Part shown: positions 53,362 to 60,280 of the stretch, in pieces | Position numbering within the stretch: position 1 is the stretch's first letter | Layout of the letters: each line of letters begins with the position of its first letter | Origin: Lachnospiraceae bacterium | GTDB lineage: Bacteria; Bacillota; Clostridia; Lachnospirales; Lachnospiraceae | Assembly: GCA_900769115.1 (NCBI GenBank) | Contig: CAAGFJ010000031.1 | Coordinates: 28,627-92,626 of the forward strand | Length of the DNA stretch: 64,000 nt | Direction: 5' to 3' | Program-made: the position numbers and the translations under genes | Notes under the pieces: generated by a model | Told to the model about the DNA's origin: nothing | Seen by the model: the letters and a program-made list of their open reading frames with translations, nothing else | Databases searched by the model: none

Positions 53362-55200
53362 ATGAAGGAAGCACTATTTATAATCGTATATATGGCACAA
53401 TTATATTGCACAGGAAAATATATAGTGCAGAAATATTCACCTAGGGATAGTAGATGTTTTTATTTTGCTATTGGTTTTGTGGCACAGATTTCAACAATTG
53501 AATTGTTGGGGTGGTGGTTGGTCGCATTTCGTAAATCCTTTATTCTGTTTGAGATTCTTTGCGTTTTGATAATGGGGCTAGGAGTAATATTAGCAATTAA
53601 AAATAGAAAACATGTTAATACTTCTATATTTTCTATGCAAGATAAAGCAATGCAAATTGTGACTATGATCATCTTAGCTATAGTCATAGCATTTATTATA
53701 AGTCGGTTATTTTTATATTATAGATCTGATGCGGATGATTCTTTTTATGTAAGTAATGTATTGTTGTTTCTGAAATCAGATCGTCTTAATATGTATGATA
53801 GTAGCTTTGGTAATAAAATGTTAGGAACCGTTCCAATGTATGATTTTCAAATATGGGAAGGTTATTTGGCAGTTTTATGTAAGCTGTCATCAATATCTCC
53901 GACTATTATGTGTCATTATATAATGGCAGTTGTGTTACTTGTAATTGTTGTTTCTTCGATATTGTTTATGGGTGCTGTTCTTTTAAAGGACATTGTTGAG
54001 AGAAATATATTTGTTATTATATTGTTGTTATTTTATTTGATGGGCGGCTATGCAGTATATTCCAAGGGAAGTTTTCTCTTATCAAGACTCTGGCAAGGGA
54101 AGGCGGTCTATTTACATATTGTATTGCCTGTGGTAATTGGGTATATGCTATTGCATATTGGTATTCAACAGAAGAATAAGTTCTTTGGAGTTGGATTGAT
54201 GTTTGCTATGATTGCGGGTATAGCATTGAATCCAACAAGTATGTATGTAGTAGGTTTTCAGATTCTATTTATGGTGATTGCAATTGCAATATATAAGAAA
54301 GATCCGAAAATATGTGTCCATATATTACCTACGCTGATTGTTATATTGTTAATTTCCTTGATGATCTTATTGCGTGCAAATCAATTTGATGGTCAGATAG
54401 AAGCAGCTTCTGAGACGTCAGATGGATTTGCAATACAGGTATTTCAAAGTTTCTTAGGTGATGGAAAGGGATATTTTGTTCTTTATCTAATTTGTTGTAT
54501 TGTAATAATGATATTAGGAGATCCGAAGGGAAAGATATTGTGTATAGGTACTCCGATACTATTGTTAATAGGTGTATGGAATCCGATTATGGCTCCGTTT
54601 ATTGCTAAACATTTGACAATGGTTCCTTCTTATTGGAGAGTTTTCTGGCTTTTGCCAATAGATTATGCAATTGCATATTGTGCAGTTTTATTATTACGTA
54701 AAAAGAAAGTATATATCTTGGGAATGGCTGTATTAATAGCAGGGGTATTTTTCCCAGGAAAATATATGTTTACGGATGTTAATTATTTTGTTCAGGCAGA
54801 AAATAAAGAACGAATTCCTCAAACAATTTTGAACCTGGGGAAGGTGATAGATAATGAGAAGACTACACAAACTGTACTTGCGTGCGACTCGGCAGCAACA
54901 ACATTGAGACAGGAATATAATAATATTGAATTGATTTTTTCAAGATATCAGTATGTATTGGATTTGTTCCAATACAGAGGAAAAGAAACAGAGGCGAGTG
55001 ATCGAATTCATATGTTTGAATTTGTGAATAATCCAGATAATTTAGAACGTTATGAAGCTATAGAGCAACTGTTAAATCAATATAATGTTACATGGATACT
55101 AATTGATGAATCTCAACAGGATAAAATTTTTTACTTAGAACAAATAGGTTATTCATTTGTTGAGAGTGAGGGAAATCTGGTTTTATTAAACAATAAATGA
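53362..55200 (+). CDS. DUF6077-like polytopic membrane protein
   Basis: 612 residues, about thirteen hydrophobic segments, with a short soluble C-terminal domain from about 480. One loop holds YRSDADDSFYVSNVLLFL, an acidic cluster facing the outside as in GT-C enzymes. I associate it with DUF6077 membrane proteins of polysaccharide loci. It could be a GT-C transferase or polymerase-like protein. It ends the plus-strand operon of the island and meets a minus-strand gene at a shared hairpin. Confidence 0.7.
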   Translation: MKEALFIIVYMAQLYCTGKYIVQKYSPRDSRCFYFAIGFVAQISTIELLGWWLVAFRKSFILFEILCVLIMGLGVILAIKNRKHVNTSIFSMQDKAMQIVTMIILAIVIAFIISRLFLYYRSDADDSFYVSNVLLFLKSDRLNMYDSSFGNKMLGTVPMYDFQIWEGYLAVLCKLSSISPTIMCHYIMAVVLLVIVVSSILFMGAVLLKDIVERNIFVIILLLFYLMGGYAVYSKGSFLLSRLWQGKAVYLHIVLPVVIGYMLLHIGIQQKNKFFGVGLMFAMIAGIALNPTSMYVVGFQILFMVIAIAIYKKDPKICVHILPTLIVILLISLMILLRANQFDGQIEAASETSDGFAIQVFQSFLGDGKGYFVLYLICCIVIMILGDPKGKILCIGTPILLLIGVWNPIMAPFIAKHLTMVPSYWRVFWLLPIDYAIAYCAVLLLRKKKVYILGMAVLIAGVFFPGKYMFTDVNYFVQAENKERIPQTILNLGKVIDNEKTTQTVLACDSAATTLRQEYNNIELIFSRYQYVLDLFQYRGKETEASDRIHMFEFVNNPDNLERYEAIEQLLNQYNVTWILIDESQQDKIFYLEQIGYSFVESEGNLVLLNNK

Positions 55201-55202
55201 GG

Positions 55203-55230
55203 AAAAGGATATGTGGTTACATATCCTTTT
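55203..55230. terminator. Bidirectional terminator between convergent genes
   Basis: Perfect 12-base stem (AAAAGGATATGT with ACATATCCTTTT) and a GGTT loop; T runs flank it on the plus strand and A runs on the left. It overlaps the last codons and stop of the minus-strand gene, so the coding end of that gene is also half of its terminator. Confidence 0.88.
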
Positions 55231-56326
55231 TCTTTGTTGAAAACACCCAATGTTGTTGAATTTGAAAACTTATTAAGAATAAAAGAGTATCTACTGCTAT
55301 TTTAATGATTGTTTCCGGTAAATGTAGCAATCGATAAAATAGTAATACAAGACCAGTTGATGCAGCTGTTTGGACAATGCATAAGCTGTAATAGCGAATT
55401 AATGTTGAGCTGGTTTTACTGTTGTTCTGAAATACTAATGATTTGTTTACACCATAGTTATACAAGGAAGAACATATTCGGGCTGCAATGGTTGATATTG
55501 TTATACACAGAGCATCACCAGCGTTTTTGAATACAAATATAAATATTTGAAATAATATAATGTCAATTATAAAGGATGATAACGAAGCAAGCATATATTT
55601 GAAAAAAACAGAAAGCATCAGTAAATATATCTTGTAGGAATCAAGTACAGGATGAAAGTGTGATTCGGAGTTATCATTAATATAAATTGTGTCAATCGAT
55701 AATTCTACAATTGGGATGTCATTCTTAACGGCGTGAATTAACATACCGGTTTCGTATTCGAAGCGTTCTCCGTTTAGATCAATAAATTCTGACAATACAC
55801 CAGGAGAAAGTCCACGTAATCCAGTTTGGGTATCGGATATCTTCTTACCAAATAATAGTTGGAAGATAATAGAAGTAATTCTGTTGCCCATATAACTTTT
55901 CCATGGAATATTTGTATCGTTGGTTGCCTGTTTTTGATGGAAGTTTCGAACACCGAGAATTAGAGCATTAGGATGTTCGGTTAATAACTGTGCCATCTTT
56001 ATAACATCCTGTACGGCGTGTTGTCCATCAGAGTCTACACATACAATACCATTCGACACATGTGTGTTGTCAGATAATGTTAAGTAATAATTAATGCCAT
56101 TTTTCAAGGCACGCCCTTTACCGAGATTCTTGGCATGAGTAAGAATATGGCAGTTTGGTAGAGATCCTATATTTTTGAATGTAGATCTGTATTCTTCGGA
56201 GCTACCGTCATCGACAACAAGAATATGAGAAAATCCAACTTCAAGTAATGATTTAATGTAGTCAGGCAAATTCACAGGTGGATTTAATGCTGGAATTAAA
56301 ATCATTGTTTCTTTCCAATTATTCAT
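55217..56326 (-). CDS. GT2 glycosyltransferase fused to GtrA domain
   Basis: 369 residues from the ATG at 56326, preceded by a CAGG-type site; a longer frame to 56356 lacks a binding site. N-terminal GT-A domain (1-225): MILIPALNPPVNLPDYI, VVDDGSSEEY, NLGKGRALKNG, VDSDGQHAV as DXD, and DTQTGLRGLSP. The C-terminal part (about 236-362) has four membrane helices and the GtrA pattern (ICSSLYNYGVNKSLVF, then FQIQQHWVF). GT2-GtrA fusions couple lipid-linked sugar synthesis with its predicted flipping. It is coupled to the upstream membrane protein gene by an 8-base overlap. Confidence 0.87.
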   Translation of the reverse strand: MNNWKETMILIPALNPPVNLPDYIKSLLEVGFSHILVVDDGSSEEYRSTFKNIGSLPNCHILTHAKNLGKGRALKNGINYYLTLSDNTHVSNGIVCVDSDGQHAVQDVIKMAQLLTEHPNALILGVRNFHQKQATNDTNIPWKSYMGNRITSIIFQLLFGKKISDTQTGLRGLSPGVLSEFIDLNGERFEYETGMLIHAVKNDIPIVELSIDTIYINDNSESHFHPVLDSYKIYLLMLSVFFKYMLASLSSFIIDIILFQIFIFVFKNAGDALCITISTIAARICSSLYNYGVNKSLVFQNNSKTSSTLIRYYSLCIVQTAASTGLVLLFYRLLHLPETIIKIAVDTLLFLISFQIQQHWVFSTKKKDM

Positions 56327-57734
56327 TAGTAGATACCTGCTTTCTTTTGTAGTCATAAATCAATAATAATATAGCTATTATATTGTAAAAAATGTATCCG
56401 TGCAACACATATCGGTTATTAGCTGGTGCTCCATCACCAAGAGCAAACCAGAGAGAAACAATCAATAGTGATAGAAATAATGGAAATATGTAATTCCAAT
56501 AGTTATTATTAAATGATTTCCGATGCTTAATATATAATATACATGTAAAAGGAACAAAAAGCAGAAGACTAAATAGGGCATGATACATATAAATAAATTG
56601 GCTATATTTGGGATACACATTTGATACACAGGTTAAGTTCCATTCAAAATTTGTATGTGATGTTTCTGCAAATAGGGTTTCCGTATAACTTACAAAGGTT
56701 GAGATTGGCAACACAAAGAAGTTACAGAAATCTCTTAATGTATATCCAATTACAGATAAACTGTCATGTTTTAATACAGTAATAGCCATTTCTTTGTATA
56801 TATGTTCAGCTTTTTGGACACCGACTTGGTTAATGATAAGAGGTGCTGTTATATACATTGTGTTATTATTGTGTTCATCAAATGTTTTGGCATCATCTTT
56901 TGATATAATTTGTTTGACATCATCAGAAAAATAATCGTAATTATCTTCCATATGTGGCCATACAATACGGTCTAACAGGACAAATCCCAAAGTGGTTTTG
57001 ATACGTCCGTTCATACCTGGAGATTGATATTTCTTGTTAATACCAGTAAAAGCGGTAAGGGATAATACAATTCCTAAGATGCAACAGATTAAAAGTGTAT
57101 ACATATTTTTACGAGAAGCTTTAAAGCTACATATAAGTATGAAAATAATGATCATAGCTGTCATATTATATACGCGATCGGCACGTAATAATATTTCTAA
57201 CAGGAATGAAAATACAAAAATCATAATATTCAGTTTAAGGTTCTTTCTGCGGCTTATATTTGCAAGGCTTGTAATGTTGAAAATCAACATGGACAATGCT
57301 AGAGAATCCGTTAGGACGGAGCAATGCAAAAAGAGTACAACAGGAATATTACTCAAAAACAAAGACACAAAAATGCAATATCCTGTTTTACGATTTGTAG
57401 ACAAATTGGTAAGATTATACAAACTACTTGTCAAAAAATAGCATGACAGTATTCCTAAAGATATTTGAAAAACATACAGTATATATGTATAGGGAATAGT
57501 AAGAATACTTGCAAGTCGCAGAATATAATGCAATAGCATAGGGTAGGCGATAGTTCGATATTCGTCTGTTATTAATGTATTGCTTAATTCAAGATATTCA
57601 GTAGTATCACCAAAGGATGGAACTACATCAATATTAAGAAAAAACCAGATTGAGGATAAGAGTATCTGACCGAGCATTAGAACTGCCATAATAATAAGTA
57701 ATATTTTTGTAATGGATCGTGAATTCGTATGCAT
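56319..57734 (-). CDS. Polytopic membrane protein, GT-C-like
   Basis: 471 residues with about eleven hydrophobic segments. The first loop after the first helix carries VVPSFGDTTEYLELSNTL, an acidic loop as in PMT/GT39-type enzymes. LRADRVYN and a later GDGAPANNRYVLHGY are also visible. No family name is assured. It stands upstream of the GT2-GtrA gene on the minus strand and overlaps it, so the pair may make a lipid-linked sugar and transfer it outside. GGGAG precedes the start. A promoter is likely in the AT-rich stretch 57750-57800, but no clear hexamer pair can be fixed. Confidence 0.65.
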   Translation of the reverse strand: MHTNSRSITKILLIIMAVLMLGQILLSSIWFFLNIDVVPSFGDTTEYLELSNTLITDEYRTIAYPMLLHYILRLASILTIPYTYILYVFQISLGILSCYFLTSSLYNLTNLSTNRKTGYCIFVSLFLSNIPVVLFLHCSVLTDSLALSMLIFNITSLANISRRKNLKLNIMIFVFSFLLEILLRADRVYNMTAMIIIFILICSFKASRKNMYTLLICCILGIVLSLTAFTGINKKYQSPGMNGRIKTTLGFVLLDRIVWPHMEDNYDYFSDDVKQIISKDDAKTFDEHNNNTMYITAPLIINQVGVQKAEHIYKEMAITVLKHDSLSVIGYTLRDFCNFFVLPISTFVSYTETLFAETSHTNFEWNLTCVSNVYPKYSQFIYMYHALFSLLLFVPFTCILYIKHRKSFNNNYWNYIFPLFLSLLIVSLWFALGDGAPANNRYVLHGYIFYNIIAILLLIYDYKRKQVSTNE

Positions 57735-57970
57735 TGTATTCTCCCTAATTATTTTATATTTATAAAAAATGGACAGATAAAGTATATCTTATAATGTGGA
57801 AAATGGCAATATGGAGAGGAGGCGGAATGCCGTTTCAACCATCTCATAAACCATAGTATCGTACTGTTGCATGGAGATGACAGCGTGACGTTGCAGGAAA
57901 GAAATGTCATGCTGGTAACAGGACGAAATGGAGAATATACTATGGAGCAATTTAAAGATACGACCAATGA

Positions 57971-58303
57971 AACAAGCAGTGTGAAAGTTGGGAGGAGATG
58001 CGTATGTTGGCACAGAATAACGAAGCGATGAATGAATGCGTCAACACCATGGCACAACTGAGCGAAGATGAACAGATCCGGATGCAATGCGAAGCAAGAA
58101 AAGATAATCTTGCGATTGAGAAGGGATTGTATAACCGGGGATATCGGCAAGGACAACAAGAAGGATTACAAGAGGGGCAACATTTAGGTGAACTACGAGG
58201 TAAAGTTCTAACATATGCCGAATTTGGATTGAACCTCGAAGAAATCTCAGAGAAAGTCTCTATTCCTGTGGATGAGGTAAAACAGATTCTTTCAACTAAA
58301 TAG
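57971..58303 (+). pseudogene. Remnant of PDDEXK (Rpn-type) nuclease/transposase, C-terminal end
   Basis: The frame after a TGA at 57968 encodes about 110 residues resembling the C-terminus of Rpn/PDDEXK_2 'transposase' proteins of clostridia. The segment ESWEEMRMLAQNNEAMNE is followed by LSEDEQIRMQCEARKD, a repetitive QGQQEGLQEGQ linker, and an ending LNLEEISEKVSIPVDEVKQI. The nuclease domain is missing. Upstream bases 57735-57970 show no intact frame and no other feature I can name; faint coding-like stretches in shifted frames suggest decay. A GGGAGGAG before the ATG at 58004 leaves open that a 99-residue protein is still made. Its place at the right edge of the AT-rich island fits a mobile-element scar. 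Confidence 0.55.
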
Positions 58304-58370
58304 GCTGTTATTGAAGCAGGCATAGTGAGTAATAACAACAAGAACCGTATACTAGAATTGACTAAAGAAG

Positions 58371-58423
58371 TCCTACCAGGTAGAATTAGCATATTAATTT
58401 TGCCTGATAGGATTTTTATTTTG
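58371..58423 (+). terminator. Terminator after the PDDEXK remnant
   Basis: TCCTACCAGGTA (58371-58382) pairs with TGCCTGATAGGA (58401-58412), with one mismatch and one G-U pair and an 18-base loop. A T-rich tract follows to 58423. Confidence 0.7.
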
Positions 58424-58473
58424 CAGATATATGTCAATATGCAATTATATATGAACATTTTTGTAGAAAAATG

Positions 58474-58502
58474 TTGCGAGCTACTATAAAAATAGATATA
58501 CT
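58474..58502 (+). promoter_or_regulatory. Promoter for the 58544 gene
   Basis: TTGCGA at 58474-58479 and TATACT at 58497-58502 with a 17-base spacer, 42 bases before the start codon. Confidence 0.6.
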
Positions 58503-58543
58503 AAAGATATTACAATAATTAACAACGTGGGAGGAGAATGATT

Positions 58544-59317
58544 ATGAATAAGTTGAAAAAGTGGCTGGTTGTTTCATTTACATTTGTAATGATATTTGCA
58601 GCAGAGATGGGGATTGGTAATTATGGGAATATTCCGGAACAGGTATATGCGGATGTGACGGTATATGTTACGCCAACGGGAAGTAAATACCATTCGCACA
58701 GGTGTGGGAATGGGAGTTATTCCGCATCCACCTTGTCAGCAGCAAAGGCAAGAGGATTACAGCCTTGTAAGAGGTGTTATGGATCGAATCCACCATCTGC
58801 CTCGTCTACTTCCAATGACACACCGAAGAAAGCAAATATCAGATTAAATAAGAAAAGTGTAACATTGTTAGATGGACAGTCTGTGAAGCTAAAGGTAAAG
58901 GGAACATCGGCAGCCGTAACATGGAAAAGTACCAATAAGAAAGTGGCATCTGTTGATACGAAAGGAAAAGTAAAAGGGAAGACAAAAGGCAAGGCAAAGA
59001 TTATTGCAAAAGTGAATGGCAGGCAATATGTCTGCAAGGTAAAGGTGGAAGTTCCGTCATTATCAGAGACAGCAATTACTTTGCGGGAAGGAGAACACGC
59101 ATATCTGGAAGTAAAAGGATGTTCTCATGATGTAGAATGGGATACGGATGATTATGAGATTCTTGATGTGGATGAAGGCGACATATATGCGTACGAAGAG
59201 GGAGAGACAAAGGTGTATGCAACCGTACATGGCAAGACTTATACATGCGTGGTAACGGTCTTACCGGATAACGGGGAGACGGCAGAACCGGAAACAACGG
59301 TTATATATTATAATTAA
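58544..59317 (+). CDS. Secreted protein with Cys/His motif and Big2-like Ig domains
   Basis: 257 residues from the ATG at 58544, 7 bases after GGGAGGAG. Signal peptide about 1-36. Residues 38-75 form a small Cys/His module: YVTPTGSKYHSHRCGN, then LSAAKARGLQPCKRCYG, resembling modules at the ends of secreted clostridial nucleases and probably binding a metal. Two Ig-like segments follow: a Big2 domain (about 93-165, LNKKSVTLLDGQSVKLKV and STNKKVASVDTKGKVKG) and a more acidic one (about 170-240). No catalytic domain. Flanked by its own promoter and terminator. Role unknown; possibly a surface-binding protein. Confidence 0.8.
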   Translation: MNKLKKWLVVSFTFVMIFAAEMGIGNYGNIPEQVYADVTVYVTPTGSKYHSHRCGNGSYSASTLSAAKARGLQPCKRCYGSNPPSASSTSNDTPKKANIRLNKKSVTLLDGQSVKLKVKGTSAAVTWKSTNKKVASVDTKGKVKGKTKGKAKIIAKVNGRQYVCKVKVEVPSLSETAITLREGEHAYLEVKGCSHDVEWDTDDYEILDVDEGDIYAYEEGETKVYATVHGKTYTCVVTVLPDNGETAEPETTVIYYN

Positions 59318-59318
59318 A

Positions 59319-59347
59319 TTGACGCATCCTTTTAATATGTGTATACT
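59319..59347 (+). promoter_or_regulatory. Promoter for the GT2/phosphoglycerol transferase pair
   Basis: TTGACG at 59319-59324 and TATACT at 59342-59347 with a 17-base spacer and ATATGTG before the -10. The hexamers, spacing and ATATGTGTATACT stretch are the same as in the promoter at 62425. Confidence 0.75.
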
Positions 59348-59373
59348 GAATGAGAATATAGGAGTACACATAT

Positions 59374-60270
59374 ATGGTTAATATTTTAATATCCACTTAT
59401 AATGGAGAACGTTATATAGAAGAACAATTAGATAGTATATTTGCACAGACATACCAGGACTTTCATATCTATATCCGGGATGATGGATCGACAGATGTGA
59501 CCACACAGGTTATTACAGGATATATGGAAGAGCATGGCGTTGCAGATCAGATAACATTTATAGCAGAGGAGAATATTGGCTTCTCTGCTAGTTTCTTTTG
59601 TCTGTTAGACTGGGCGGACCAGGGCGATTATTGGGCTTTTTGTGATCAGGATGATATCTGGTATCCGGAGAAGTTGGCAAAAGCGGTTGCATGGATGGAG
59701 AAGAATGATCCGAATATTCCTTTACTTTATCACAGTGCATTTGAGCTGGGCAATGCGGATCTGTCAGAACGCACACCATATCATCCGCAAGTGTTTGATT
59801 ATCAGTTCTATAATTCCATTACCAGCAATCTGTTTTTTGGGTTTGCGGTGACGATTAACCGTAAGTTATATGAGATGTTGAAGCAGGCACATCCGGAAGA
59901 GATCAAATATCATGATTGGTTCGCTGCCATGATCACGGCGGCATTTGGTAAATACCATCTGTCAGAGCAGGTAGAAGCGGTACACCGGCAGCATGAGAAT
60001 AACGCCTCGCCGTTGTTTTTCTTTAAGAAGATTCCACATGGTATCCGTTTACTGAAAGGAGATCTGTTCTACCGGCGTAATGCCAAAGAATTTAAGCGGT
60101 TATTTGGGAGTCAGTTATCGGAAAAGGATCAGAAGATATTAGAGTGGTTTGTAAGCGATCGGTATTCATTGGTGACTGCGTTACGCAAGACATTCTACCC
60201 GCACCGGTGGAATCCACAGATTCCGGTAGAACTGGTGCTGCGTGCACTTATGCTGATAGGTAAGGTATGA
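59374..60270 (+). CDS. GT2 glycosyltransferase, RgpB-like (right flank of island)
   Basis: 298 residues: ILISTYNGERYIEEQLDSI, YIRDDGSTD, EENIGFSASFFCLL, FCDQDDIWYP as metal-binding motif, and YHDWFAAMI. The whole chain lines up with the gene at 41067, including the end (TFYPHRWNP...RALMLIGKV). So the two are paralogues in the same orientation on both sides of the AT-rich island. Base use is host-like. It is followed after 10 bases by the phosphoglycerol transferase gene, suggesting that the sugar it adds is later decorated with glycerol phosphate. Confidence 0.87.
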   Translation: MVNILISTYNGERYIEEQLDSIFAQTYQDFHIYIRDDGSTDVTTQVITGYMEEHGVADQITFIAEENIGFSASFFCLLDWADQGDYWAFCDQDDIWYPEKLAKAVAWMEKNDPNIPLLYHSAFELGNADLSERTPYHPQVFDYQFYNSITSNLFFGFAVTINRKLYEMLKQAHPEEIKYHDWFAAMITAAFGKYHLSEQVEAVHRQHENNASPLFFFKKIPHGIRLLKGDLFYRRNAKEFKRLFGSQLSEKDQKILEWFVSDRYSLVTALRKTFYPHRWNPQIPVELVLRALMLIGKV

Positions 60271-60280
60271 GAGAAGAGAT

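Larger units (their letters stand above)
42000..57740. other. AT-rich surface-glycan island
   Basis: From just after the GT2 gene ending at 41960 to about 57740 the sequence is visibly richer in A/T than both flanks, with many CAA, AAA and TTA/TTG codons in place of the CAG, AAG and CTG common outside. Counting one sample line each gives 15 of 60 G+C at 45841 and 24 of 60 at 14041. It contains a complete ABC-exported glycan locus (42063-55200) and two opposed genes (55217-57734). The right edge carries a decayed PDDEXK transposase-like fragment. Acquisition by horizontal transfer is the simplest reading. Confidence 0.7.
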
